Part shown: positions 47,206-60,721 of the stretch, piece after piece
How the letters are laid out: every line of letters begins with the position of its first letter
Numbering within the stretch: position 1 is the first letter of the stretch
From: Gadus chalcogrammus
Taxonomy: Eukaryota > Chordata > Actinopteri > Gadiformes > Gadidae
DNA: 64,000 nucleotides
NCBI RefSeq assembly: GCF_026213295.1
Contig: NC_079416.1
Coordinates: forward strand, 24,097,237 to 24,161,236
Reading direction: 5' to 3'
The notes under the pieces: generated by a model
Seen by the model: only the letters and a program-made list of their open reading frames with translations
What the model was told of the DNA's origin: nothing
Databases searched by the model: none
Position numbers and translations under genes: made by a program

Positions 47206-50158
47206 ACCCTAGTCGTTGGAACTGACACACACTTTAAGGCCTTAATGCAGGAACAGCAAAACTATTTTCATAACTCTAATCATATGCCAACACGACCACC
47301 AACACATCACATTTGGCTTAATGAAGTGTTATATTTATAGCAAAAATGATAACCAACCAGGTATTTATAGTGTGATCTATAGATTGAAAATGAGAGTGGA
47401 TTTGTTTTTGTCATTGCGAATGAACTTTTGTGAGATCATAAAAGTTACAAAGTAGAGCAAGAGCTTGGTGATTTGTAGGTGAAATGCGGTAAAATGTTTT
47501 TTTTTCTACCCATCCGATTAAAGTGCTTTTTAATACATCATGTTCACCTGTCTAGAAAGGATATTTCTCTTTCTCTTAACAAACCTTGCTGAATCCAAAG
47601 ATGTGCACACTCAAAAAGCCTTGTATGACTTTTTTCATGGTGAATGTTATGCGGAACGACAATATCCGAAGGGTGCACATCAATTACTATAATTAGTTAA
47701 TCATGACGGCATGAGTATTCCCAAGTCTGTATCTCAACACCGCATTTTTTAATGATCCTGATTTACACTCAGTTTTTCCATTCAAATTGTACAAATTGTA
47801 CCAAAGTGTGCTCAATACCACTGATGTTAAAAGTTTGAAGTAGATTACAAGTAACATTTTTTATATGAGAGTACTTTTGGGGCCATGGGTTTGGAGAAGG
47901 GATTATTTGGCTGCTGAGCTCGTGTAAGCGAATGCTCTGCCATTAATCATCCGCCTGGCCGGCTGGCCATGTAGCCCCGGATGAGCAAAACAAGGGGAGG
48001 CACAACTCTGCCGGAGAATGTCAAACACATGTACATCAGATAATGCTCCAAGTAGCTGCACACTGAACCTGGAAGCACCCACCGACAGCAACGACATGCA
48101 CCTGCTCTCAGTTTGGCTGGCCCATCTCATACCGTCCCATACTGAAATGTCTGTAATACATATTGCAGTGACTGATTTGTCCTGAGTTTCTCGTTGTCAC
48201 TTGGTGACGACTGAGGGAATCCTTAACGCTTGTCTTACTTGCAATAAACCAAAAAATGAAGATCCACAAGAAATTCAGTGTTCCAAACATAGATGGGTTT
48301 TAATTACCAAAAATAAGGTTTTACAGATCCTTTATCCTGTTCAATAAATAATAAGGCAAACTGGATGTATAAACTAAAGAATTTACAAAGAGCAGCTTGA
48401 GCAACAAAAATAACAAGCGAAGCCGAGACAAGGTCAAAAAGCAGTGCGCTGTCAGTAGGCCACGCCTCCTCCTGGTGGCTTCCTGTTAACAGCCTTTTGA
48501 CCTGCAGAGGGCACAACATCTCAAGAAAGTAATACAGAAGAGGCATGCATTATAATCAAAGTTAATCAAATAAATAAGGGGCTAAAATGGCTCCTACACA
48601 TATATAATTGATTTCTACAGGTAAACTTAAACAGATTGTGATATGTGTGATGTAGCATACAAAATAGCTAACCCTAACGTAATTATATTGACATACAATC
48701 ATATTCACAAGGACACGTTCCCACAGAAAATATTACATTTGGGTTAGTAAAATCCATCCAACAAACAACCTTCAAAAAATGATTCCATGATTGAATCCAT
48801 GATTTACAAAGTGTTATATTGTACACAAACACACAACTCACTTTAAATCCATAGGAAATTATCTGCTCATATATTAGAGAAAGAGACAAATTCTACCGCC
48901 ACACATTACTTGCAAATGTAAATCATCTGTGGATGCTGTCACAATCATTTACATCATCTGCACACAAAGATCGCCAGTAGTGTGTGAACTAAAATGTATT
49001 TGTTTGTAAATACAACGCATGCATTTTATTTTTGATTGCAGCCAATCACATTAGATGTTTTTTAACTATAGGACTTAAGTCAAGATGTATCATATGCAGC
49101 AGGCCAAACGCTGTGCACCAAGCTGTTCAGTTTCAGCTTAATTTAGCCGAAGACCCACGCTGCAGATGCTCGGGGTTCAACTCATTGCTAGGGTTTATTC
49201 TTTAGTCATATTCTCCCAGACAGATCTACGAATGGAGACGTGTTTGGCAAATGGAATTAAATTATGCATTTGACGGGGGTCAGATGTATCATTTGATGGA
49301 CACAAACAAAACACAAATGGAAAAGTGACGTCAAAGCCTCAGAAATTCTCAAAAATTAATAGAAATTAGAAGTAAGTATACAAATGTTCCATTTATTGCA
49401 TTAATATACGTTTCAGAATAACATCAGTATACCTGATCCATATTTTTAGACTGAGCATATTTATTAAACAATGTCTCACTAAGGGATGGATTACGCTTTC
49501 TGCCACATCGCTTTTTGGTCTCAACCGTGACAAAAAGGGCCAAACCTTTTTTTTTAACTGAAGAAAGCACATCATCTGGTATATGTGTATCATTTCGAAC
49601 AAATATGACAATCTCAGAGCTTGCTTTAACCAAAAAAGACTGTTAACAGCACTCTGTGAGCCTGTGGATGATCTGTGGCTAGAGACAGACACCCGGAGAG
49701 AGCTGCAGCAGGGTATGCAGATGCGTTCACATACTAATTGAGATGCCGTCCTTATGACTGCATTGCTGGCCTGCTTGTCTCTCCCCCGTCTCCCTCCCCC
49801 TGCCTCCCCCTTCTTACCTGGGCCCAGTGTGATGCTAATGTCTCCTGGCATGGCTAGCAGGCTCTGTCAGTTAGCAGCCCGGCCGTGGAGAATATCCCAT
49901 CCATTAGTCCTGTCTGGTCTAAGTATGCACAGACAGACGGGTGCACATCCTGCAGCAGCTGCTACAACACGGGCAAGAGCAGGAAATAGGAGATGTTTGC
50001 GTGTCCAGTACCTGAGTTAATTCACTCAATTTCTTTTTTTCGATAACTTTAGTTTTATGTGCATGTTTTCATATCCACAGAAAATATCCTTAGAGGCAAT
50101 TTTGACCTCAGTTAAAATAACATCCTAGAGCGACCTATGATATGATCGCTTACATCAC

Positions 50159-50234
50159 TCATGTTTTCCAGATGTGGGAGGGATGTCCCAGATGTGGGAG
50201 GGATGTCCCAGATGTGGGAGGGATATCCCAGGAG
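50159..50234. repeat. 20-bp tandem repeat, about 3.5 copies
   Basis: CCAGATGTGGGAGGGATGTC repeated three times with a degenerate last copy. Confidence 0.88.
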
Positions 50235-50509
50235 CAATGCATGCTTCCTATCAAGCCTGTTCACGGTGCTCAGGACTGTAGCAATCCAATCAGAGTTTAA
50301 TGTGAGCATGGGGAATATTACGGGCAACATCAATACTTAAATTAATTCTATCGGCGTCCCTAATGACATTGAGGTCGGTCTCAACAGGGGACACGAAATC
50401 TTGACGCAAAAGCATGTAAGCTCATAGATGGATGACGTGCTACGTGATGAGGACATGTTCCACAGTATGAATGCAGAGAAAGTGAGTTCACAAATGCAAA
50501 ATGCTAATC

Positions 50510-50650
<141 letters not shown>

Positions 50651-50761
50651 CAGGCTCCTTGCTTGGGTATCAGATCATTGGCTGCAGTCACTCCACATTA
50701 CCCCGGAATTGAACTTTTACTGTGGTCATTGGTTTGCTCACATCTGTCGTCGTCCCTCTGC

Positions 50762-50834
50762 GATGAGCCGGGGGCGGCCCCCACAGATGAGCCGGGGGCG
50801 GCCCCCACAGATGAGCCGGGGGCGGCCCCCACAG
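50762..50834. repeat. 24-bp tandem repeat, 3 copies
   Basis: GATGAGCCGGGGGCGGCCCC plus CACA, three identical copies. The GGGGGCGGCCCCC core is nearly self-complementary. Confidence 0.9.
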
Positions 50835-51207
50835 CATATCTCAGTTCAATGAATAATTTCATATTCACTAGAAAGGTGTGCATTCAGAGCGCTTACTCAT
50901 CTCAACTCATTTTGAATGCATTGGCCAACGATAAACCTTTCAGAGGCTAAAGCCGCGCAGTCCAACTGAGTCACCACCGTGGGTTCTGGAGGAGGGGGCC
51001 TTGTTTTATCTCCTAGCGTCAAGCTGGGATTATTTACTGTCCCACTTCTACCCCCAGGAGGCGGAGGACCCATTACCCCTGGTGATATTTATAATTTCAT
51101 AAAGCCTCTCTCTATGACGGTTTTCTATTTTATGACAAGTCTACCTACCACGCCACCCGGCCAGTCTGCTCCCACTAAAGTCTCTGAGCAGCTGGACCTC
51201 TGGAGCA

Positions 51208-52014
51208 GAGAGAGTGGGCCTCAGGGTGGAGGAGAGAGTGGGCCTCAGGGTGGAGGAGAGAGTGGGCCTCAGGGTGGAGGAGAGAGTGGGCCTCAGGGTG
51301 GAGGAGAGAGTGGGCCTCAGGGTGGAGGAGAGAGTGGGCCTCAGGGTGGAGGAGAGAGTGGGCCTCAGGGTGGAGGAGAGAGTGGGCCTCAGGGTGGAGG
51401 AGAGAGTGGGCCTCAGGGTGGAGGAGAGAGTGGGCCTCAGCGTTGAGGAGAGAGTGGGCCTCAGGGTGGAGGAGAGAGTGGGCCTCAGGGTGGAGGAGAG
51501 AGTGGGCCTCAGGGTGGAGGAGAGAGTGGGCCTCAGGGTGGAGGAGAGAGTGGGCCTCAGGGTGGAGGAGAGAGTGGGCCTCAAGGTGGAGGAGAGAGTG
51601 GGCCTCAGGGTGGAGGAGAGTGTGGGCCTCAGGGTGGAGGAGAGAGTGGGCCTCAGGGTGGAGGAGAGAGTGGGCCTCAGGGTGGAGGAGAGAGTGGGCC
51701 TCAGGGTGGAGGAGAGAGTGGTCCTCAGGGTGGAGGAGAGAGTGGTCCTCAGGGTGGAGGAGAGAGAGTGGGCCTCAGGTTGGAGGAGAGAGAGTGGGCC
51801 TCAGGGTGGAGGAGAGAGTGGGCCTCAGGGTGGAGGAGAGAGAGTGGGCCTCAGGGTGGAGGAGAGAGAGTGGGCCTCAGGGTGGAGGAGAGAGAGTGGG
51901 CCTCAGGGTGGAGGAGAGAGAGTGGGCCTCAGGGTGGAGGAGAGAGTGGGCCTCAGGGCGGAGGAGAGAGTGGGCCTCAGGGCGGAGCAGAGAGTGGGCC
52001 TCAGGGCGCTGGGC
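51208..52014. repeat. Minisatellite, 24/26-bp unit, about 33 copies
   Basis: GGAGAGAGTGGGCCTCAGGG plus TGGA (24 bp). From about 51764 a 26-bp variant with an extra GA predominates. Purine-rich + strand. The 24-bp period leaves VGLRVEER and GPQGGGES frames open, which are artefacts. Confidence 0.96.
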
Positions 52015-52076
52015 GTGAGCTGTGAGGACACATATCAGACATTGTTCAAAGACTGTCAACGACGTAGTAATCCGGG

Positions 52077-52911
52077 TCAGAGTGACCCCGACTCTGGTAC
52101 AACAGTGACCCCGACTCTGGTACAACAGTGACCCCGACTGGTACAACAGAGTGACCCCGACTCTGGTACAACAGAGTGACCCCGACTCTGGTACAACAGA
52201 GTGACCCCGACTCTGGTACAACAGAGTGACCCCGACTCTGGTACGACAGAGTGACCCCGACTCTGGTACGACAGAGTGACCCCGACTCTGGTACGACAGA
52301 GTGACCCCGACTGGTACGACAGAGTGACCCCGACTGGTACGACAGAGACCCCGACTCTGGTACGACAGAGTGACCCCGACTCTGGTACGACAGTGACCCC
52401 GACTCTGGTACGACAGAGTGACCCCGACTCTGACATGACAGTGACCCCGACTCTGGTACGACAGAGTGACCCCGACTCTGGTACGACAGAGTGACCCCGA
52501 CTCTGGTACGACAGAGTGACCCCGACTCTGGTACGACAGAGTGACCCCGACTCTGGTACGACAGAGTGACCCCGACTCTGGTACGACAGTGATCCCGACT
52601 CTGGTACGACAGTGACCCCGACTCTGGTACGACAGTGACCCCGACTCTGGTACGACAGAGTGACCCCGACTCTGGTACGACAGTGACCCCGACTCTGGTA
52701 CGACAGAGTGACCCCGACTCTGGTACGACAGAGTGACCCCGACTCTGGTACGACAGTGACCCCGACTCTGGTACGACAGTGACCCCGACTCTGGTACGAC
52801 AGAGTGACCCCGACTCTGGTACGACAGAGTGACCCCGACTCTGGTACGACAGAGTGACCCCGACTCTGGTACGACAGTGACCCCGACTCTGGTACGACAC
52901 AGTGACCCCTG
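52077..52911. repeat. Minisatellite, 25-bp unit, about 34 copies
   Basis: GTGACCCCGACTCTGGTACG plus ACAGA. Shorter 23-bp (missing GA) and 21-bp (missing CTCT) variants occur, and the first copies have TACAACA for TACGACA. It starts only 62 bp after the end of the unrelated 24-bp array. Confidence 0.96.
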
Positions 52912-53462
52912 AGTGACCACCTCCTCCCCGCTGGCCGTCTCTGTAATAAAGACCAAACCTTTCAAGGCGTCGCACCGGCAAAGGTGAAGGGAGAGCGATT
53001 GAATTAAATTTTACGACAAAATAAAACAAAAATAATAAAGTGGATGGAAAAGATAATATGAAATCAATCCAGCATGTGAAGGTGAACGCATCGACTTTAT
53101 TCTTTCATTGAAGATTTGAGAGCGAACGTCCAGCCAATGTTTTAAACGATTGGGATTTTAGTTTTCAAAGCGCCAGAACACTTTTGCAGAAGTTAATAGA
53201 TCTATCTTTTAGTTTTAAAATAATTCATTTCTAACCATGGAACCTATTCACAAATGATGACAGACAATTTACCGGATGTGTCGTCTTACAGGAAAACCTA
53301 CCAGGAAACCTCTGTCACAGTTTGAAGAGCGCCTGGATTGAGGTGGCCAACGTGCTGACTGGCTGCTCTGTCTCCTCTGTCCGTCTGTCTCTTCTGTCCG
53401 TCCGTCTCGTGTCCTTTGTGTTTGTTGGGGCTCTTCCTCCCACGCGGCGCTGGGGACCACAG

Positions 53463-53544
53463 CACTCCACGGACGAGATCGTGTCCTCGGCAGAGTGCTC
53501 CAGCGACGACGAGGACCTGGAGGAGTGTGAGACCGGCCATGCAG
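53463..53544 (+). CDS. nrxn3: Neurexin-3 exon 6: acidic juxtamembrane segment before SS5
   Basis: Encodes 27 residues, [20 protein letters not shown] then ECETGHA, followed by a split Gly. The motif [15 protein letters not shown] is diagnostic for neurexins and lies between the O-glycosylated stalk and splice site 5. In family members the two cysteines of this segment are thought to be disulphide-linked. Acceptor GGGACCACAG ends at 53462 and the donor is GCAG|GTGGGC at 53545; phase 0 in, phase 1 out, 82 nt. The mammalian EPSTGG/EPSSGG stretch next to the junction is changed to ETGHAGG, so no Ser-Gly pair remains here. It joins in phase to 60722 (GGELVMP) or to internal SS5 acceptors. Confidence 0.93.
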
Positions 53545-56128
53545 GTGGGCTAGGTTAGTTTGCTTGTTTTGTTTTTTCCTTTCCTTCATGCTCCTCCCCA
53601 TCCGTCCTAAAGCATCGCACCCCATGGCTGCTCCAAGTGTAGCTCAGGACAAGGAGCGTAGCGGTCCTGTGAGGAGGAGCCAGCTGGGAGCTCTCTCAAA
53701 CGGCCCAATTATAGAGGATATAAAAGAAAAGCCAGATACTGTAACCAGAGACTAAAGGCCACCAAAGGATGTAATGTCAAAGAGCTTCTTCCACTTCGAA
53801 AATCTTTAATAAAGTATTTAAAAACCATTTAACCAATGGGACTACAGATGAAAATTAGCTTTTTTGCTAACTCTGGCACATTTACATTGGAGTGTAAACT
53901 ACAAATGTCAATTGATGCATTGTCCCTTTTTAATACATAAAATAATTAAATAATTAAAAATAAATTGCATTAGATGGGGAAACCATCAACGGAATAAATC
54001 TCAAGAGCGCCACTACGGCCTTCGTTCTGAAATACTAATGAAAGCTGACGAGTTTTTATGCAACGGTTGCTCCATATTGGAACCAGATCCCTTATTCTGT
54101 GAAGGGATGCAGGTTACACTTGGGTGTTCTTTCCACGCAGCACCAATGAGCTACACTGGCCCATGGGGTTTTTCAAAGTGGTTAACATGGTCACATACTA
54201 ATTTAGCCCCTTATGGAGCTAAAATGAAGACATAAATAATTTCCAGAGTTCAAAATTAGTATTGAGATGAGCCATGTTGTCTGCATTGATGCTTCAAGAT
54301 GTATGGGAGTTTGAGTCAGACGCTGCTATGAAGGCGCTTCGACTGCAGCTTCACCTGATACATTGTGACATAACATTTATTTAAGTTTTTAAGATTTTCT
54401 CTATGTAAGTAAAATCTGAATTAAGATATCTTGAGTAGATTAAGTAGTTTTTTTTTGTGTTTTCCATATTTAGACGCTTGTTTTGGCGATACATGAAATT
54501 GAGAAGTATCATCGGATTTCTGTGTACAATTTTGTTTCAGTTTATTCTTATTTTTGGTTTTGTTTTTCTTCTGTCTTTTCCTAAAACAATAACAATCTAA
54601 AATAGGGCTTTATAATGTAGAGGCAAAACAAATCATATTTATTTGGTTTTATTTTACGTTCGTTTTTGAGGGAATTTGGTCCGGGTCCTTATCTTAAGAG
54701 CAAGCTGTCTCCATCATGTCTCTGCAAAGCACAATTTAACTTTTTAGTTTAAGTTATGTTTCCCAATTTAAGCTCAGACATTATTTTACTCCACAATAAG
54801 ATGTTCCTTAAGCAAGTTACTTCCTCCTTAATTAAGTAAGTCATTATCATCTGATGACGCCTAGGTTTATAACAATACACCTTTTTTATTATATTTTTAA
54901 TGTTGAAAGCCTGATTCCACGAGATTTCTGATTATTTACACACTAACAATAGTTTAAAAAAAAAAACATAATTTGGTTTGAAAATGTTTATGCAAATATG
55001 AAATAGTCCAATTGAAAGAGGAGTTCCAGTGATTGGGTCTGAATTCAGAGACATGAGGGGAGTGTTGCTCTTCAGTTGGGTCTAGGGTTACATGATATTA
55101 CCCTTCCCCCTAAGGTCAATGCCCATTTCTCCCAAATTATATGTGACAGATTATAGATTATCTTCCGTGTATCCTAACGCTCATGGGACTTTTGAAGACT
55201 GACACAGACAGGGCCCCCGTCATCATCATGTTTTTACACAGAAGCTCGCCCCATTCTAACCCTGACATCATTCCCGTGGACCGCCACATGCTTTGGTGAC
55301 TTGATGTGTCTTTTGTTTGTGGCGATGCGAGCCAATACTATTTCTCCATTTGCCTTTCTTTTGGAGCATGATTGAAGCAAGGATTCCGGCGTGTTTCGTA
55401 ACACACCGGAGTGCTGCTTCACTATTTCTGTTTGTTGTCAAAACCATCATTCTCATTTGTCAGCCAATTATTATCCAGAAAAATGTGACATTCTCGTCTG
55501 GTCTCATGTCATCGCGTGAAGCATGAAATTTCAAAAGATGAAAACAATGTTTTCCTTCGTGGCTGAAACATTTTATCAAGCTTTTATTAAAAAAACAATA
55601 AACATTTTTTATTTCTACCAGAGCAAAACAGAAAATGGCAACATTATATTTTACGCCACAAACCTTTTAGGAAACGTATAGATTTTACATAAGAAGTTAG
55701 TATGTAGCAAAAATGGCACCCTCCCTTTTCCTTACGTCATTTAAATGCCCTCCCACCCAAATCCAAAGCTCCTAAATGCCTTTCTGCATTTGAACGAATC
55801 AAACCTTGGGGATTGTCTCTGCTGAACCAAATGCACATTCCCAATCACTCAGTGGGTCCAGGCTGTGGCTTCACCCCACACCAAAGGGGTTACAGGAATG
55901 TGTTTTGGTGCATTCCCTTTAGGGTTTGATTTAAATATTTGGTTATCTTTAAATAACCCAAATTGCAGATTAGTGAAAAAATACATGAGACGTCTTGCCA
56001 TTTTCTGATTTGCTCCGTTTGGGGATGCGATAGCAGCCTGTTGGCCCGTTGGTGTGCAGCATGTGTTCTGTTGGCTTCACCTGGTGGGGCTCCGTCTCAT
56101 CTAGGCCTCACCAGCTGCTTCTGTGTTT

Positions 56129-56216
56129 GAGTCCCCCTCTCCCCCCTCCCCCTCTCCCCTCTCCCCTCTCCCCCTCTCCCCTCTCCCCCTCTCCCCCTCT
56201 CCCCCTACCCTCACCC
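56129..56216. repeat. C/CT-rich low-complexity tract
   Basis: CCCCCTCTCCCCTCTCC-type repeats, about 88 bp. Confidence 0.85.
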
Positions 56217-57970
56217 TCCTGTCACTCTCTAAATGGTGTCTGTTTATTATTTTTTATATAAGTTGTGTCATGTGATAATCTTTCTCTGTGCACCCCCACG
56301 TCACCACCCTTACCATCTGCACCCCCTAATAATAACATATGATGGCTATTCAACTCAGTATCACTGCACACCAGTCTACATGAGATAACTGATGACTTTA
56401 GAAATGACTGGAAAAATATTATTACAATGAAATACCAAAAGAATGGCGCGTGAGTGTTAACTCTACCACGCTGCTGTTGGATTTTATCACCAGACTTTGA
56501 GGACATTGTGGCAGGTTAGCCTAAGATATCAGATGTAATTCATCTTTTGTCTGTTTGCAGGAAAGCAGTCAGTAAATTTACAACATACCATGAAATTATT
56601 ATTCCTAGTTAGATACATAAACCTTTATGTACATAACGTACAGTATGTTCAAGTTATCTTAAATTGAAGGAATCTGCATTAAACAAAAAGCAAGTGATAG
56701 ATGAAGTTCTTGAGTCTTGCATCTATTCTAATTACTGTGATTTCCCAGCTTTTTTTATTCAAATTCCAGTTCATCAAAAACTCCAGACAAATGCATTTAC
56801 AGAAAGGGTAGGTGTACTCCCAAGGATTTAGGTGTTAGTGTATCTTCAAATCTTCAGTTTATCAGTGAAATACATAAATACATCGATGAATTTGATAGCT
56901 GGAAAATGGTGTGACCCAAAGGTCTCTTTTGTTTTATACTAAAACACATGCCATCATATGCAATTATTGTTTCCAAATATTTACTTGAATCTACATTTAA
57001 TCTGCAAACGAAAGGTGGTGGGAACATTACAAAAGACGATGTATTGGAGAATGTGTCAAAATCCGGACTGGCTAAGGCTTCATTCATATTGCTGTATTGT
57101 TGGCACTATCAGCATCATTCCAATGGAACGCTGCAATACTGCAGCAACATGGGGTTACAATAGAGACTATCAAATAAGTACAAAAATGCATGTAGAACTA
57201 CATTAATGTAAATTTGTACACATGTATTACTGCTACAAAGCAAATCTGGAATCATTTAAATAAAAACTTCCTGGATATTTGGGATAGCCTCCTACTACTA
57301 TCAAATACTTTGTTTTATACATCTTATATCCATGACAGGGAAGAGGATTATATTAAGAACTAATGAAAGTTTTTCATGAATCTGAAAAATGATCATAATA
57401 AAAACAAAAACTTCCCACCTTTGTACATTGCTCGAAGTCGTTCCATCTCCTCACATGGTTTCAGACAAAGCAGACATAACCATTTAAAGGAATCGTTAAA
57501 GAGGATACAGCCAATATGAAGGAAGCAGCGGCCGATGCCATGTGGAACACTCTGTGGCCTCATAGAACAGGTGCGGCCTCCTGGGACCATCCTGACAATC
57601 CTCCTGGAATACCTTTCAGTATCTGGCCCGCTAAGGTTGAAACCAACTTTCAGAGAGTAGACCGACCAATCAGCGGGAGGCTAAGGGAGTGTTGCGCAAC
57701 AGGTTACTTAGCTTTTTTAGCCTGATTGGTGGGAGTAATTTACAACCTAGGCGCCGCCGGCACCGATTGGTCCATCCACTTTTAAATGGTAAAGATAGTC
57801 TGAGCGATACCAGACTGGCGCTGAAACGTCTCCTAGATCAACATGGTCCCCTGAGGCCGCGCAAGGCCTGTCCATCACCTGACCTCTCTCTGTTTCCACA
57901 TTGTTTCAGGGTTTCCATTGTAAACGTTTGTCCCACGTCTATTAATTCAACTTGATATATTCCTTCTACT

Positions 57971-57990
57971 CCCCCCCCCCCCCCCCCCCC
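57971..57990. repeat. Poly-C run of 20
   Basis: Uninterrupted C homopolymer; its length may not be reliable. Confidence 0.9.
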
Positions 57991-58149
57991 TCCCCCAACT
58001 CATCCATCGGCCCTAGATTACTGTGTCGTCTGTTTATTTTTGTACTTTCCCTAAATGCAACTTTAAGCATGCACCAACATCTGCCAGTACAAACCAAAAT
58101 ATCAATAAAGGGATAATACAAGAAATCAAATGAAGCCACTCTCAGCCTG

Positions 58150-58509
<360 letters not shown>

Positions 58510-60721
58510 CCCAGACTGCACGGCCGCCTCATGTGTAATAACTACCATTAGTGGATATATTTGATATATATATTTTTGATATATATTTGTCATCAGGAAC
58601 ACAGAGCGGGCCAGTCCTCTCTCGACTGTCTGTTTTCTATCGTGTGCATCTGGTTGTAGTGTGTTTTTTAAATTACTTTGTTTTATTTCATCTTCTACAT
58701 TTTCCACATTCAATTTTTTCATTTTTAGTTAATAAGTAGTTATAATCTGTCCAATGTTCTACCGATACCAACAGTCAGTCTATAATTGTTAATGGCATTT
58801 GTGTTCTGATTCTGATATTTATTTGTGGTTTATTGAGTATGTTTGGTTTGCTTTGTAAATGATCACTTGTGAATATTTGAACTATAGTTTGAACATTATT
58901 TATTGGTATGTGGATTTGGTGCTACCTCGGCTGGTGTGTGCTCAGGTTGTAACACACACCTTGTTCTGGTGTTCTATTATTCATTTGATTCAAACCTTTC
59001 TACTCTTTGTTTTAATCTTCTTTCTTCCTTTGTGCTCACCTAAGCCCACACATTAGCTAATGAAGAAGTTCCAGATCCACATATGTGAAGGTCTATTCTG
59101 AGCTATTTCGCTATACCTGAGCTAAACTTTTATGCAACCAATCTTACCAAAAATGAATTACCTTGACACAAAAATATGAAATATCTTTTGAATTAAAAAC
59201 CGAAATATATATTGCATGGCTGAGAAGTTGCAGTTTAGGGTTTGTCGGACTTGTGAGTCTCAAGAGTTCTCCTGTTTTGTTTCTTTTCCTTTGTGTATAA
59301 ATGGGCATGTATATGCTCATTGTTTGTACTGTATCCCCATCCCTTCCTTCCAGCCACAGGCTCTAACGCCGCCCCACTGCTTCGTACTGCCTTTACATGG
59401 ACATGGCAACTGACTCACACAATCACCACCATCGCCCTCATTTCCTACTTAGCGTGTTCATAGGCCCCTACCCCTCTCCCAACCCCCCCAAAGTCTATCC
59501 TCGTCTCTAGAGATAATAAATATCTATATATATATATATGGTCATTCATCCATTCTAAATGAAGAACAAACAATTTAAGCAAAAATCCTAACAATGAATA
59601 GAATGTAGATATTTATGGAGAAGTCTATCGAAAACGAAAAAACTTGTAGATGTACAGTTTTTTTGTAAGAGCAGAAATTATTTATGTCAAGGAAAAAAAC
59701 AAAACAGAATTATGGTGAAGTTTATTTTTTCTGTTACGTGGTGTGGATGTATTTGTTGTTGCCTCCCTGTATCATCATGTTTAAAGATAGATTCAACACA
59801 AACCTCGATGTTTAACAGCAGTGAACTATTACAAAAGAACATATTTACACAACTTTCCTTTGTGAACCCTTTCCCTCATGCCAAACATACGGGCAAACTG
59901 ACAATGTAAGTGGAATATTACATTTTTTTATTATGTTGTGTCTTTAAAGTGCAGTTTAAGATGCAGTTTTTAAGGTTTCCAAATGCAAATGTACCTTGTA
60001 CCCTAGCATCAGTTGATGGGTTTGAAGACTAATCAGTACCAACATCTCCAAATAACACCACAGATAAATGAGCCAATCACAGTGAGCTTTCCTGTTGTCC
60101 TCAAAAACTGCATCTCTTGGTTTTAAGTTAAGCAGTGATTTTAGATGTCAGCAATAGACCTGCGTTTGTGTTTGCCTACGTCATCGGTTATGTTCCTATC
60201 AATGTTCGTATTTTTTTTTTTTTTGAATTGATCTTTTTGGTTTAGGTTATGCCTTATGCAAATAGTATTCACAGATATATTTAACAATTGGTCACAGTAA
60301 CTCCATTATATATAGACAACAAATATAGACAATCATGGGTTACTCGGCCTTCATTGATAAACGTACATATCTCCCCTTGCCCTGTTCAACCCGCGTCTGT
60401 TGTAGATCGATGCATTCCACCTATGGAGGCGTCTACCTACTCCAATCTGAACATTGAACATGTAATCATTTAGGCAAAATGTTCAGAATATTTGAGGTAA
60501 ACCTGAAGGCATTCACACAACTCCACCAAAGTAAAGAACCCGGCGCTGGTCAAAGTGTCCCAGTGATCCGCTTCTCCCAGCTTCGTGCTGCGTGTACCTT
60601 TCCGTTGGCCGCCGTCCGGTTGTGTGTCGCATGGCGGTCTGCATGAACGTTAAAGAGCTGCAGTGGATGCACCGTGGTCCTTCTCTCTAACATGTCTCTG
60701 TCTGTCTGTCTCTGACCCTAG

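Noticed and set aside
51877..53029. Minus-strand frames of 327-362 codons with VTLSYQSRG repeats
   Set aside because: Product of the 25-bp array at 52077-52911. Both overlapping frames are equally open, which coding selection would not produce.
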